Part shown: positions 10,735 to 21,840 of the stretch, in pieces
Layout of the letters: each line of letters begins with the position of its first letter
How positions within the stretch are numbered: the stretch's first letter is position 1
NCBI GenBank assembly: GCA_964006375.1
Contig: OZ023266.1
Location: 156,991,792 to 157,055,791, forward strand
Length of the DNA: 64,000 bases
DNA from: Tillus elongatus
Taxonomy: Eukaryota; Arthropoda; Insecta; Coleoptera; Cleridae
Reading direction: 5' to 3'
Notes under the pieces: generated by a model
Told to the model about the DNA's origin: nothing
What the model saw: only the letters and a program-made list of their open reading frames with translations
The model's database searches: none
Made by a program: the position numbers and the translations under genes

Positions 10735-11585
10735 TACCATTATAAAATTCAAACATAACTTATGATACATCATTGTAGGAAAAGCAATTTGGCATAAATT
10801 CCAAATTTTGGTTAAAATATACAGGCGTCATTAAATAATCAAAAGTTGTTGTCACTTCCGGTTAAACTGGAATGTCCACCATTTTGTTTTTCAGTTGTTT
10901 TTTAAGATCTCTAATAATATACGGCAAGCAAAAATTTCAAATCTACAACCGTCACGCCAGCCAAAATATCCAGTCGGAACAGGTGACAACTGTATCTCCA
11001 TTTTTCAGTTGAAGCTTTTCTTCCATTTTTTTACCACAATTGTGAAATCGAACTATACTGCTTTGTGGTTTATAACTTGAAACCGAAACACTACGAGTGA
11101 GATAAATATGCTTTTTTTAAGCAGAGGCATCAAATATATTTGTTAATATTTTGATGCAATTACAGGAATTAAACTTCTTGAATTTCTAAGAATTTCTTAC
11201 ACATATACATGTTTGTAAATTTTGTTTTATAAATATGTAAATTGGTAAACATACCACAGCCAATGCAATCTGATGACACACACACACATAAATAATGTAA
11301 ATGAAAACTTTTCTATTATAGAAGATAATTTTCAGAAAATGATAATGATTTAATTGTTTAATTTAATTTTAATTCCAGTAAAGTGCAATTATCTTAATTT
11401 CTAATACGTAATGTGTGATATTTTTTTTATCAATGGTAGATATGTACTTTATAATTATTCACATTTTATATTTTGAATATTATAATTGTAGCTTATTCAA
11501 ATTCTAAAAGCACAAATTATGTACGTTTTTCTTTAGTTTTGGATTGTTTACAATATAACTAATATGCCTTTACCTTTTTACACAG
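10735..11585 (+). other. AT-rich intron sequence with a DDE-element remnant
   Basis: Probably intronic to the Srrm234 gene. About 10840-11060 is similar (my estimate is around three-quarters identity) to the reverse complement of 8255-8345 and its neighbours, sharing 'aaaaatttcaaatctacaac', so it is a second copy of that transposon's 3' part in + orientation. The remainder is AT-rich with no gene seen. Confidence 0.55.
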
Positions 11586-11641
11586 AAAAAGAAACTCGCA
11601 AAAAAGAAGAGGAATTCATCGTCTGTTAGTTCAAGGGAAAG
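11586..11641 (+). CDS. Srrm234: Srrm234 internal exon (56 nt)
   Basis: A short exon between the acceptor 'tttttacacag' and the donor AG|GTATGT. It encodes a lysine-rich then serine-rich peptide (KKKLAKKKRN then SSSVSSRE) and ends in phase 2, so its final AG joins the T that opens the next exon to give Ser. Both splice sites match consensus and the phase fits exactly, which is why I attach it to the downstream RS exon. Earlier exons, including the expected N-terminal cwf21-type domain of the SRRM family, were not found and are probably off the left edge. Confidence 0.75.
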
Positions 11642-11655
11642 GTATGTCGTTAATA

Positions 11656-13515
11656 TACAGTGTGTCCTAAGATAAGGGGGGCACTATGGGGATCTCCAAA
11701 ACAGTAGCAGATACAGACTTGGTTAAATGAGAGAAAAGTTGCACACTCAAAAGCCCAACAAATGGCGGTGAAAATTTTTTTGGACTTTGAGATATTTTGA
11801 AAAATTTGGATTTTTCGATTTTACCTATTATTTTTTCTGGACTTAATTGTGGATCTACACTACCGATGACTCTTCTCCACAGCAACTTTTCATTTTCTTA
11901 AACGTAGCATTGCTAATTTTTGAATTTGACATTTCGTGTTTGGGGAACCATCAACTAATTACTATTACTACTAAAATTTCTTGAAAACACACAGTCTAAT
12001 CCACGACAGGCAGCATGGATTCCGTCAGCTCAGATCAACTGCCGACCTCCTTTCCTTTGTCACCCTTTCTTGGAGCAAGCCTATGGAACTACACGGTGAA
12101 TCCCAGATTGTCGCTCTAGATATATCCAAAGCATTCAACCAAGTCTGACACGCAGTGCTACTTAATAAACTACCGGCCTATGGCCTACCACCAAAACTCT
12201 GTACATGGACAGCAAATTTCCTCTCCAACCGGAGCATTTCTGTTGTCGTGGATGGCCATTCCTCTAAACTGTATCCAATTAATGCAGGATTCCCTCAAGG
12301 TTCAGCTTTAGCCCCTACTTTGTTTCTTCTCCACATCAATGACCTCCTCTCTAGAACATCCAACCCAGTTCACAGTTACGCGGATGACAGCACCTTCCAC
12401 TCAAATATACAATATTCTAAGCCTGTCTCTTTAGTCCAATTAGAGGAAGATCGCAGACTCATGGAGGGTTCTGGCTCTGTGTATCTCCAAAAAATATTAG
12501 ACTGGGGAAGTAGAAATCTTGTACAATTCAACTCCACCAAATCTCAGTCTTGTTTTCTATCTCATAAGAGATGCATCAACCCTAGGCCCATCACAATGAA
12601 CAACCAAGTTATTCAAAGTAATGAGTCATTTTCACTTGTTGGCATTTCTCTGGATCGAAATCTCAATTGGCACCAACATGTTACATCAATTGCAGAAGCG
12701 GCTGCTAAGAAATTAGGTTTCCTCTTCCGGGCTCGCAAATACTTATTACCAGCTAATCTCTATACCTTATATACATCACAAATAAGGCCAAACCTCGAAT
12801 ACTGCTCCCACATCTGGGGCGCCGCTGCCGCTTCTACACTCGCTATCCTGGACTCCAATCAGAAGAGGGCTATACGTGCATTCGGTGACCATACCCTCAC
12901 CCAAAGGCTGCCATCCCTTGCCCACCGACGTGCCGTTGGTGATCTCTCTCTCTCTGTTATAGATATCTGCACGGGCACTGCTCAGAGGAACTTTCTTCCA
13001 TAGTTCCTCCACCTGCTGCCCCCAACAGATCTACCAGGGGAGCAGAGCGAATGCACCCTTTTACTGTCCAGGTTACCAGACATAGAACATCTTGTTATGC
13101 CCGTTCTTTTGTCCCGGGGACTTCCAAGTTGTGGAATCCATACTGCCTGTCGTGGATTAGACTGTGTTTTTCAAGAAATTTTAGTAATAGTAGTAGTAGT
13201 TGATGGTTCCCCCAAACACGAAATGTCAGATTCAAAAATTAGCAATGCTACCTTAAAGAAAATGAAATGTTACTGTGGAGAAGTGTCATCAGTATTGGTG
13301 TAGTTCTACCATTAAGGCCAGAAAAAAATAAGGTGTAAAATTGAAAAAAATCCAAATTTTTCAAAATATCTATAAAAAAAAACATTTTCTGAGATATCTA
13401 ACCGCCATTTTGTTGGGCTTTTGAGTGCGCATAGTTTTCCCATTTAACCAAGTCTGCATCTGTTACCATTGTGGAGATCCCCATAGTGTCACTCTTTTAT
13501 CTTGGCCACACGGTA
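11656..13515. mobile_element. Long inverted-repeat element (arms ~370 bp) enclosing LINE A
   Basis: Left arm 11656-12022 and right arm 13135-13515 are inverted copies. Shared landmarks are 'cactatggggatctcca', 'cagacttggttaaatg' and 'actcaaaagcccaacaaa'. The outer ends read TACAGTGTGTCC and GGCCACACGGTA, giving a TA flank as in mariner-type MITEs. The loop holds a plus-strand LINE A fragment. The innermost ~55 bp of each arm are themselves LINE A sequence ('cagtctaatccacgacaggc') and are much more alike than the outer arms. It lies within the first visible Srrm234 intron. Confidence 0.75.
12023..13134 (+). pseudogene. LINE family A reverse-transcriptase fragment
   Basis: A jockey-type non-LTR retrotransposon piece. 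The open frame 12155-13003 runs from LLNKLPAYGLPPKLCTWTA through the RT catalytic region GFPQGSALAPTLFLL and the active site VHSYADDSTF (both Asp intact), to the thumb region with QIRPNLEYCSHIWG. It lacks the endonuclease, the RT N-terminus and the 3' end: at about 13134 it joins an antisense copy of its own 5' part at the shared bases GGAAT. Other copies lie at 27061, 35525, 46672, 51055 and 53285. It is intronic. Confidence 0.9.
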
Positions 13516-13629
13516 TAATTTTCAATAACTAATTTTTGTTATTATGTTTCTTAAAAGTTTTTGGTTTTACATTATACCTCATGTTTGTTTTGATTGTATT
13601 GCTTAAAAAAATTTTGTTTCTAATTACAG

Positions 13630-16080
13630 TTCTCCTGACATAAAAAAATCCAAAGTAGAAAAGGTACCAAAGACTGTGAAAGATAAAAATAAATACAAAT
13701 CACCATCACCTGCTAACAGAAGAAGATCAACATCTAGAAATCCAAAAGAATACAGCAAGAAAAACAAACATCATTCAAGGTCACCTGCTAGAAAGTCAGT
13801 GTCACCAAAACACAGAGACTCGCATAGTAAGTCATCCAGAAGACATTCCTCTGAAGAAAACAGCAAATATCGTCATTCGCGGGACAGGGATCATAAACAC
13901 AAAAGTCGACGTGATTATACATCGCCCACTCCAGAAGTCACTAGATCCCCAAACCGTCGTCGGAAGTCTCGATCGCTCTCTTACCAACCTGATGAGAAAT
14001 CTGACAAGAAAGCTTCAAAAACCAAAGGTTCAAAAACTTCTCCACAACGTTTGAAATCCAGATCACCACATAGGCACTCAAAATCGCGTTCGAGACGATC
14101 TAATTCGTCAGATAAGGTTGAACATTCTAAGTCAACACACAAATCCAGAAGATCCAAATCACCTTCAAAGCATAGAAAGTCCAAATCCCCATCTGAATCA
14201 ATATCTAAAACACAATACACTAGATCTCGCTCATCATCACATGATCATAAAGCTCGTAAGTACAGGGATGCTTCAGCTGAACTTGAAAAATCAAAGAAGC
14301 AAAAGTCTCGTTCTCATGATAGATCATTGGAAAGGCAAAGACGTGCTAATGAAAAGAAACACAAGTCCTCTTCTAGAGATCGTTCACCAGACTACCATAG
14401 AAGACAGTCTAAAAGTAAGCATACATGGAGTAGAAGCCCTGAAACTGGACGAGCATCATCAGAAAAATATAAGACTAAGACCCATTCAGTGTCTCCTAAA
14501 GAACAAGTTTCACGTTCTTCGTCTTCAAGCAAAAAATATTCCACAAGCAAAGAGTCATCCACCTCTTATAAAAGGAAAGATCGCAGTAGAGATTCTAGTG
14601 CAGAAAAGTACCCACGTCATCGTTCAAGCAATAGAGATGAAAGCATAGACAAGGAAAGAAGCAGGAATAGAAGTACTAGTAGAAATAGCATCCCTCCTGC
14701 TAGAAATGATTCAGGAAGTCGTGATAGGTATCCAGATCGAGATGGAAGAGGAAGTCATGAAAGGTATCCAGATGGAAGAGGAAGTCATGAAAGGTATCCA
14801 GATAGAGATGAAACAGGAAGTCGTGAAATATATCCAGATCGAGATGTAACAGGAAGTCGCGATAGATATCCAGATCGAGATGGAAGTAGTTACAAAAAGA
14901 GTGACTCGGTTTCCTACAACGATAACAAGAGTTGTGATAGAATTAGTAGTAGATCAGAATGTAGAAGTAACCTTGATCGAGTTGATAAAGCAGACAGAAA
15001 AACTGGGTATGGTTCTCGAGAGAGAGAACAAAGTCCTAGTAAAAGCAAAGGCCAAAGTAGTTCTCAAACAAGGGGGAACCGCAGGGATTCACGTAGTAAG
15101 AGCCCCTGTAGAAATGATGTAACTCGTAGAAGTCAAAATATAGATGACGAAATACAATCCAGAAAGCAAAGCAATGATAGTAGATATTCTGGGAATAGTA
15201 GTAGTGATAAACGTAGAAGTGTTTCTAAAGAGAGATCTTACGAAGACTGTCACAAAAGTAGGAGCCGTGATCGTAGCAGCATATATGATAAATACAGGAC
15301 AAGTCACGAGAGAAACAGCAGTGCTTATAGAAGTCACAGTTACGAAAGAAATAAAAGTCCTTTGAGAACATCTCGTGTAGAAATAGTAGACAAGGTCAAA
15401 GATAGACCAATAAGAAGTCGCTCAAGGAGTAGATCTTCTCCAGTAAGAAAACTACCTTCTTTGAGTCCAAAGAGGAAGCACCACTCTCCCAGTCCTGGAA
15501 GCAGTAAAGATAAGAAAGATCTTCAGAAGTCAGATCGTGCAAAAACTGAAAAGAAGAAACATGATAAATCTCCAAAGTCGAAAAAATTGCAACCAGTTGT
15601 AAGGCTGCGGTCATCGTCAAGTGATGAAGAAGCATCAACTCATGATGATGAGAAGGAAGAAATTGAGGATGATAAGGAGTTGAGGATGTTGAGATTGTTG
15701 AAATTTGATTTAGCTGCTAAGGCTAAAGAAAGTCTAGAAAAGAAGCTGCCCAGGGCGAGACCTATTACAGATCCTATAATTGAAAGACTCATGAAACCGA
15801 AATCTCCAAGCCCCAGAATAGTTGAACCAAAGAAAATAGAAGCAGATGAGTTTGACATTAAGGTGTTACCTTTGAAAAAGGACACTGATCTTCCAACTGA
15901 GAAGGTACAAATCAAAGAGAAAGTTATTGACAAGGATGACTTTGACATTGTAGAAGATAGCACCAAGAGGGACAGTACTAGTAAGTCGAGATCCAGATCT
16001 GTCTCAAAAGTCAGATCTGTAAGGTCACACTCAAAAATCCATACTTCTAGGTCCAGAAGTTCTTCTAGATCTAGTTACAG
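13630..16080 (+). CDS. Srrm234: Srrm234 large RS-domain exon (2451 nt)
   Basis: Encodes about 817 residues of an SRRM2/3/4-type serine/arginine-rich splicing protein, expected in nuclear speckles and spliceosomes. It has dense RS/SR, SP and KS motifs throughout, a local tandem repeat at 14716-14890, and a distinct acidic-to-charged segment near the end (SSSDEEASTHDDEKEEIEDD, then ELRMLRLLKFDLAAKAKESL) like the conserved block of SRRM proteins. The exon opens after 'tttctaattacag' in phase with the 56-nt exon. It closes at TAC AG|GTACTA (16080) and joins the next exon in phase 2. Reading through this donor would add only a few residues and stop at 16094-16096. There is no ATG at the exon start because the frame comes in from upstream exons. 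The family is known for splicing activation through RS domains; the gene-level assignment rests mainly on the eMIC exon downstream. Confidence 0.9.
14716..14890 (+). repeat. Tandem repeat inside the RS exon
   Basis: About five imperfect 33-39-bp units encode GSRDRYPDRDGR / GSHERYPDGR / GSHERYPDRDET / GSREIYPDRDVT / GSRDRYPDRDGS. The frame is kept in every unit. Such arrays in disordered RS regions are commonly length-variable. Confidence 0.85.
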
Positions 16081-16163
16081 GTACTATTTACTGTAGTTAA
16101 TTTTAGAGTCTTTATATTCTTTGATGTTTTTATTATGTAATGATTGTGTGTGGTCTGTTGCAG

Positions 16164-16373
16164 TTCCAAACATAGTAGAAGCATGTCCTCATCATCTACA
16201 GACAGCAGCAAGTCACGATCAGTATCACGATCTTGCTCAAGGTCTCGCAGTAGGTCTAGTTCCAAGTCAGATGATTCCAGTGGTAGCTCTAGTAGCGGAT
16301 CTAGATCCCGTTCTCCATCTATACCAAGAAGACATGGATCACCCAGCTTCCTCGATCGAAGAAGAATTACAAG
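16164..16373 (+). CDS. Srrm234: Srrm234 exon carrying the first part of the eMIC domain
   Basis: A 210-nt exon between the acceptor 'tggtctgttgcag' and the donor AG|GTAGGT. It is rich in Ser and Arg (SRSVSRSCSRSRSRSSSKSD) and ends RRHGSPSFLDRRRIT plus AG. Splicing to 26236 completes Ser and continues as SARKRPIPYHR, reproducing the RITSARKRPIPY core of the eMIC domain of SRRM3/SRRM4 and the bilaterian Srrm2/3/4 gene. The eMIC domain promotes inclusion of neural microexons. Without splicing, the frame reads R and then TAG at 16375-16377, so this exon can also be the 3'-terminal coding exon of an eMIC-less isoform. Confidence 0.9.
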
Positions 16374-16379
16374 GTAGGT
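16372..16379 (+). promoter_or_regulatory. 5' splice site overlapping an in-frame stop codon
   Basis: The sequence AG|GTAGGT contains the in-frame TAG (16375-16377) two codons after the RRRIT block. Use of the donor removes the stop and adds eMIC; non-use terminates translation immediately. The stop and the donor overlap is directly visible. That it works as a switch is inferred. Confidence 0.7.
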
Positions 16380-16612
16380 TTTGCTTGAATTTTTGTTGTG
16401 TGACACTGAGCCCTATCTGAAATACAGGTAATTTGAATTTTCTATTAATAGAGGCTTGTAATAGTCTTTTTACACCAGCTTTTGGAATAGACCATAGTAG
16501 TAAGGTTAGGAAATTTCATTCCTGTCGGTTGATATTTTAAATTTATTGCCATTGCGATTTCCAATTTGGTAATTTAAAATAATGTGTTTTATTACGAAAT
16601 ATCTAAAATTGA

Positions 16613-16618
16613 AATAAA
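16613..16618 (+). promoter_or_regulatory. Candidate proximal poly(A) signal for eMIC-less Srrm234 mRNA
   Basis: AATAAA lies about 235 nt after the donor-embedded stop; a second lies at 16799-16804. Either could end a short-isoform transcript. The motif is common in AT-rich DNA, so this is only positional support. Confidence 0.4.
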
Positions 16619-16619
16619 T

Positions 16620-17400
16620 AATGCATGACCTCGTGACATACATCAATGGTTAGTGGTTGACATATTCCAAAATCATGAATGGCATTTAACCTCCAACAAT
16701 TGCATGGCTTTGCGTTCGTGAATCCGCAACACTTGTTTATTGTTTACTTTATATTAATCGTTTGTATCTTTTCTGTTTTCTGGGTGAAACTTGATCAAAA
16801 TAAACCAGAAGATGGCTTCCAAAATAATATCGTTTTCATCTATTAATGAGTTATCGTGATGATATGAAATTTATAGATCTCATCACCCAAAATTCTTCAC
16901 CGTGAGGCAGGTACCCTTACCAACAAAGAATTTACGACTGATCAAACATATCAGCTAACAAATATATAAAAACCCACCCTCTACAAAATTGTCTTAACAA
17001 AGGGTACTGAAAAAAATCTGCATTAAAGGTGTAAAATTTCAAATAACCCTCCTTAAAGGTGCCTTCAAGTCAGAATGCCATATTTATTATTACATCTTAA
17101 CTTACCTTTGAAAATAATAATTTCTCTTTATGTTATCATATTATCACTTCTTCATTAAGTCCATATACCTAGAGAGATCTCCTGTATCGTGAAAAACAAG
17201 ATTTTTTTTATTTTACCTGGCACTCGTTTGGCAATCCATTCCAACGACGTTCAATTTTCTTGGAATCGTAGGCACCCCAGTATAGCACAGTCGGGACAGG
17301 AACGTTGGCCTCTTTAAATATACATTCACTCATAGCAGTAGGTATAGGTTGGCAGTTCTGTGCCTGCCACTGCGCATATGACTGACATCACCCCCCGTTG
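16620..17400. other. AT-rich intron sequence, no gene seen
   Basis: No coding or repeat feature recognised between the proximal 3' end of Srrm234 and the minus-strand LINE D fragment. Confidence 0.5.
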
Positions 17401-19480
17401 ATTGGTTGACTTGGTTATCTGGTTTCTCGTTGTCTGACACAGACAGATAATGCCCACATTTTCAGGGGGCAGTTGGGGTTATAGGCTGTGGTGATTGGGT
17501 CTCGCACTTGGGCTGCAGCAATCTCGAGGTCTATTGAATTGTCTACGGTACTCTTAACCCCCCGCAGTTCCACTGCTAGGTTTGCTCTGTGGGCTTCCCG
17601 GTCCGCCTTGTGATGGTCCCGGTACCATACCGTTTGTCTTTCGACTTTGGCGATTTCAAACTGGATGTATCTGTGGTCTAAGCTACTCACTTCCCCCCAG
17701 ACACAGCCCAGTTCGTAACAAAGTCACCCAGAAACTGGGTGGAAACTGTTAGACCTAAAACTTCCTCACTCCGTGTTGTGACGAAGGTCGGTTTATTACC
17801 TCTATTCAATGTCTAAATTAAATTTTATAAAGAATTGTAAAAGTGCCTCACCCCTATAGTTTGTGTCCGAGCTTCCCCACAACTCATGGTGCACGTTCGC
17901 ATCCATGCCGATGATGGTCTGCCATCCACCTGCTATACTACCCACCATCAGCTGCTCCAATTCCTTGGGTGGAGGAGGGTCCGTGTTGTCCCCTGGCAGA
18001 TAGGCTGACCCGACAGTAATGTCCCTCAGCCCATCTGCTCCTCCACATCGGATTTTGATCGTTGCCAGGTCCCTGGAACAAAAATTCATTAAAGGCACAA
18101 ACTAACTCTATCCCTTCCCTGACAAAAATGCAGGCCCTCAGGTTCTCGCTAGATCTGCTGTAGATGAGCTTTCCAGCAGCACCGCCGAGTCCTTTAATCT
18201 CTCCTTTATAGGAGTACGGTTCCTGGATGAGGACCACATCCGTGTTCCTCAGAGACATCAGTAGTCCGGCCGTGGCTGCCCTACTGTGTTGGAGGTTGAC
18301 CTGAAGGAACCTAAGTCCCATTAACCCCTAGTTTCTTCCCCAGTTGGCGGAAGCTAACCCTTCCCAGGCCCCAGAATGCCTTGAATGAGGCACCTTCAAG
18401 AAGCTCTGTAAGACGCCTGGTCGATCGAGAAGGTGAGAGTCTGTCCCTTCTCCTCTGCCTTCCTGCTTAGAACCGACCAGTGTTGTGTACCCAGTTCAGG
18501 GTTCTGGATCTTCAGTCTACTGATCACCGTCTCCTGCGGGACGGTGTCTGGGATCCGTACGAGGATCTTGCGTCTGTTTGGGAGTTCCTTGCGCTCGACG
18601 GCTGTCAAGTCCGCCCCCTCCCAAATCTGACCTAGGCCCCCGATCGTTTTCCGCAGCCAATCCCGCGACTGAGGGCCGGCACAGGTTATCCAGAGGATGC
18701 CCCCCGCCAGGCGCGCCCAAACAGACGGGCTCTCCCCATCCTGAATAGAGTCCACCGCAGCTACTGTCGCAGCCTGGATCAGGTTTGCCTTCCCCTGGTC
18801 TAGCGTCACCTCAGGATGGCGTCTGTCAATCACCGCCTTCCCGAAGCCCTCCGCAGCCTCCCTATACGAGCCAGTCTGCGCCGGTGTCTGGGACGTCTGT
18901 CTGTAGTAGACGTGCTAGAGCCCGAGCGCGGCCTGTTCTGACTCGCGCTCGCTTCTTGCGCCTTTACAGGTTTTTCGACCATCCACGTCCCGGTCGCCAT
19001 TTTCTGCGCCCTCCGGAGCTTCTTTCTTTGCGGCCCGGAAAGATGATTGGACTGCCGGGGCAGTCCCTCTACCCCTACAGTAGGGTCCTCACTGGTGGAG
19101 GAGCCCCCACAGTGCGCGGACCTCGCCGCCCTTCGGTGGGACCCAGCCTCCAGCTTGAATGTCGAGGACAGGTCTGTGGACGAAGCTACCCCCGATCCCC
19201 TGTATCTACGTCGGTCGTGACACCTCCAGAGTCCACGGACGCTGCCGCCCCCCGGCTTGTCTCCGTTTCTGGAATAAACTCAAGGCACGAGTCTGTAGCC
19301 GGACCCACTCCTCGAGCCTCATTGGTTTTGGTTCCATATATATTCATGTTGTTCCCACGATAATGAGAGTGTGGTGCAAGGCAGGTTACTCTGGAGGGTT
19401 GCCTGGTACTCCAGAGGTTCCATTCACGACACCATCACCCTGGTGCCATCCATCCCTAGGCACGGGTCACGTGACACCGT
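17401..19480 (-). mobile_element. LINE family D 5' half (gag-like ORF and endonuclease)
   Basis: Minus-strand 5' part of an RNase H-type LINE. At 18833-18396 is a gag-like ORF1 segment (WARLAGGILWITCAGPQSRD, VRIPDTVPQETVISRLKIQN); its upstream part is GC-rich up to about 19380. At 18321-17938 is the start of ORF2 with an apurinic endonuclease domain: MGLRFLQVNLQHSRAA, VVLIQEPYS, GGAAGKLIYS, then frameshifted GSAYLPGDN and IGMDANVHHELWG (18098-17802). At 17690-17415 is the linker region (LDHRYIQFEIAK). RT is absent here. The raised GC content compared with the host intron fits an inserted element. Confidence 0.85.
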
Positions 19481-20420
19481 AGATTGGTTTATTTCGACCT
19501 CCTTGTCTAGATCCGTCATGTTTAGTTAACAGTAGGGTCACCTCATGCAGGATGCAGCTCTTCACCGCACATGATGGTCTTGGGGAAAGCTTCATCGAAA
19601 GCTTATGTTGTTGTTTCCACTTTCTCAGAGTCCTTTGGCCAGCGACTCCTCGACCCCTCTGATGTCTATTAGTTTTAGTCTTTTTGGTGTCTCATTTGTA
19701 ATTTCACAGTGATATAGTGTGTGACTGTTTATATTTATGTAAATATTTTGTACATCATTTTACTCGTCGATTCTTATGTTTTAGTATTTTTATTGACGTG
19801 TCTATCTGAAACAGTGTATCAGCTCATGACAAATAAATCTAAGTTAAAGTTAAGGTTATTTTAGGGGTGAATCGCAATTTACATTAAGAAGTAGTTGTTA
19901 AGTAATGCCTCACAATGATATATTTTTTTCAAGACTGTAATGATTTAGGCCTATTTCAGATATATTTCAGATATGGCTCATAATCATGTTAATGCACCTG
20001 TTTGCTAGTTTACACCGTTATTTTTTTCTTATTGCTTTTTTTGTTTTCAGAAGAAGATAAGTTGGATAGATGCAGTTGCACTTTATTTGTTATTATGATT
20101 TATCATCATGATTGTTGTAAAATAGAGAGAGCATAATTGATTTAATGTTTAAAGTATCTTAGTTTAGATGTAATCTTTATTATGTAGCTTAATTAATAAA
20201 TTCTTTATTATTTATGTTTTGTTTTCATTTCGTGTTGTCTTGCATTTAAAAGTAGTTTTGAGAATGGTAAGTTACGCATGGCTTTCTCATTTAATTATTT
20301 TATGCTTACCTTAAAATATCCACTTGTTACTTAACCCGTTTGGTAAGAAGTTAGGCCTTTGTCACTTTCCTATTAAGGATTTTGCCAAAAAAAGGTACTT
20401 GCTTACCGACTTCCGAACTC
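19481..20420. other. AT-rich intron sequence, no gene seen
   Basis: No coding region or recognisable transposon protein. Contains scattered AATAAA hexamers (for example near 19832 and 20197) without an obvious gene. Confidence 0.5.
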
Positions 20421-20600
20421 TGTCACGGAAGCTGCTACAAATATATAAAAACTGCAAGGTGCACTGCCAATTAGTGCATTACTGACCCTTTCTGCTCATC
20501 TAAACTAACTCCACCCAAGTTCAACAACAGAAGTGGTTAAAAAATCATCCACTGCCGTCCTCTGAGTCTGAACTGAGAAGTTCCAGCCTACTTCCCAACT
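20421..20600 (-). repeat. ~180-bp LINE 3'-UTR repeat, isolated unit
   Basis: One unit starting 'tgtcacggaagctgctacaa' and containing 'aattagtgcattactgaccc' and 'cctctgagtctgaactgag'. It matches the tandem units at 21361-21840 and part of 60100-60235. At 60 kb the same sequence is joined to the LINE 3' hairpin tail on the minus strand, so I read these as 3'-UTR repeats of a minus-strand LINE. Confidence 0.7.
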
Positions 20601-20679
20601 ACAACAAACACGCTCCTTGTCGAGGAGAGACGGCGACTATATTATACAGACAATGCCAGCACAGCAGCAGTAAAGAATA

Positions 20680-21200
20680 GGCAAAGAGAAATAACTCTAA
20701 AACTATTGGCAAGAGGAATGGGAAGGACATGTAGGTACTGCAGAATGGACTAAGTCACTTGTTCCGGACATCGTCTCCTGGGTGAGATGTGATCATCGAA
20801 AGCTAGACTTTTTTATCACTCGGTTCCTGATGGGCCACGGCAGCTTCGGGGAGTATACAAAGCGAATGAGAATAACAGAAGACGACTTATCCTGTACTGT
20901 GGTGCCACCGATACGGCAGAGCTCACAGTCCTACTGTGCGATAGATGGATCCAGTGAAGACACGAGTTGGAAACGAAACTGGGTTCAAGAATGAATAGAG
21001 AAAACATTGTCTAGATAGTGATAAGTAGTGAAGGTGGATGGAGTAGTGTCTGCTGTTTTGACAGGAATGTACTGCAAAAGAAAAAGCTGAAAAATGCCAA
21101 AGACTGCAGCAAGTCTGGAGCCAAGCCGAGCTAAATCCGAGCGGATGAACAAAAGAACAGGGAGAGTAACTGCCGAAATCCTAATTGTCAAATAATGAGG
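20680..21200 (+). pseudogene. RNase H-type LINE ORF2 C-terminus fragment
   Basis: Plus-strand C-terminal piece of an R1-like ORF2: FITRFLMGHGSFGEYTKRMR (20782 onward), followed one frame over by a zinc-knuckle block LYCGATDTAELTVLLC (about 20894-20941) and DRW. It lies between copies of the ~180-bp 3'-UTR repeat, so it is nested or rearranged. Frames are broken. Confidence 0.7.
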
Positions 21201-21360
21201 GTAGGGAGATGTAGGAAAACAAAAAAGATTAGAAGAAAAGACAACTCTTCACCATGATGTTATGTCAGAGATGACAGTTCCGTGGTGATACGGGAGGTTC
21301 ATGGGGGCCACTTGTTCTGATTGGCCTGAGCGTCGGCAACGCTCCACTTAAAAAAAAACT

Positions 21361-21840
21361 TCTGCCACAGAAGCTAGCTACAAAGTTAAAGAAGGCAAGG
21401 TGCACTACCAATTAGTGCATTACTGGCGCTGTTTGCTCATCTAAATTAATTCCACCCTAGTTCAACGACGCGCATCCCGAACTGCCATCCTCCGAGTCTA
21501 GTGTGAGAAGTTTCAGTCGACTTTCCAGCTCTGCCATGGAAGCCTCTACAAATAGATATAATAGGCAAGGTGCTTACTGACTTAGGCCACTACTGACCCT
21601 TTTTGCTTATCTAAACTAACTCCACCTAAGCTCAGCAACAGAAGTGAAATCATCCACTGCTGATGAGTCCCGAACCGGCATCCTCTGAGTCTAGTCTGAG
21701 AAGTTTCACTCGACTTTCCAGCCCGGCCACAGAATGTGCTACAAACAGATTAAAAGGGCAATGTGCCTACTGATAAAGGGGCCATTACTGACCCTTTTTT
21801 ATCATCTAAACTAACCTACCCTCCACCTAGCAGTAGCAGT
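21361..21840 (-). repeat. Tandem ~170-190-bp LINE 3'-UTR repeats
   Basis: Units begin at 21361, 21531 and 21722, each with a '[ct]gcc[ac]...ctacaaa' opening; the last is truncated near 21840, where LINE D coding remnants begin. Unit length varies (170 and 191 bp). Each holds 'ggcaaggtgc', 'actgaccctttttgct'-like and 'agaagtttcactcgactttc'-like segments. Confidence 0.75.

Noticed and set aside
1..11585. Further upstream exons of Srrm234
   Set aside because: I looked for an N-terminal cwf21-type or RS-rich exon with consensus splice sites and found none I could support.
13981..15966. Several minus-strand frames opposite the RS exon
   Set aside because: They are antisense shadows of Ser/Arg codons (Asp/Leu- or Thr/Val-rich) with no domain and no splice context.
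16081..16096. Alternative Srrm234 end by reading through the donor at 16080
   Set aside because: It would add only a few residues before TAG. The consensus donor and the phase-matched exon at 16164 make splicing far more likely.
18785..19363. 192-residue plus-strand frame
   Set aside because: It lies antisense to the GC-rich gag-like region of the minus-strand LINE D and has the Arg/Pro-rich composition of a shadow frame.
20421..21840. CRISPR-like array
   Set aside because: Units are 170-190 bp, contiguous and diverged, without spacers, in a eukaryotic LINE context.
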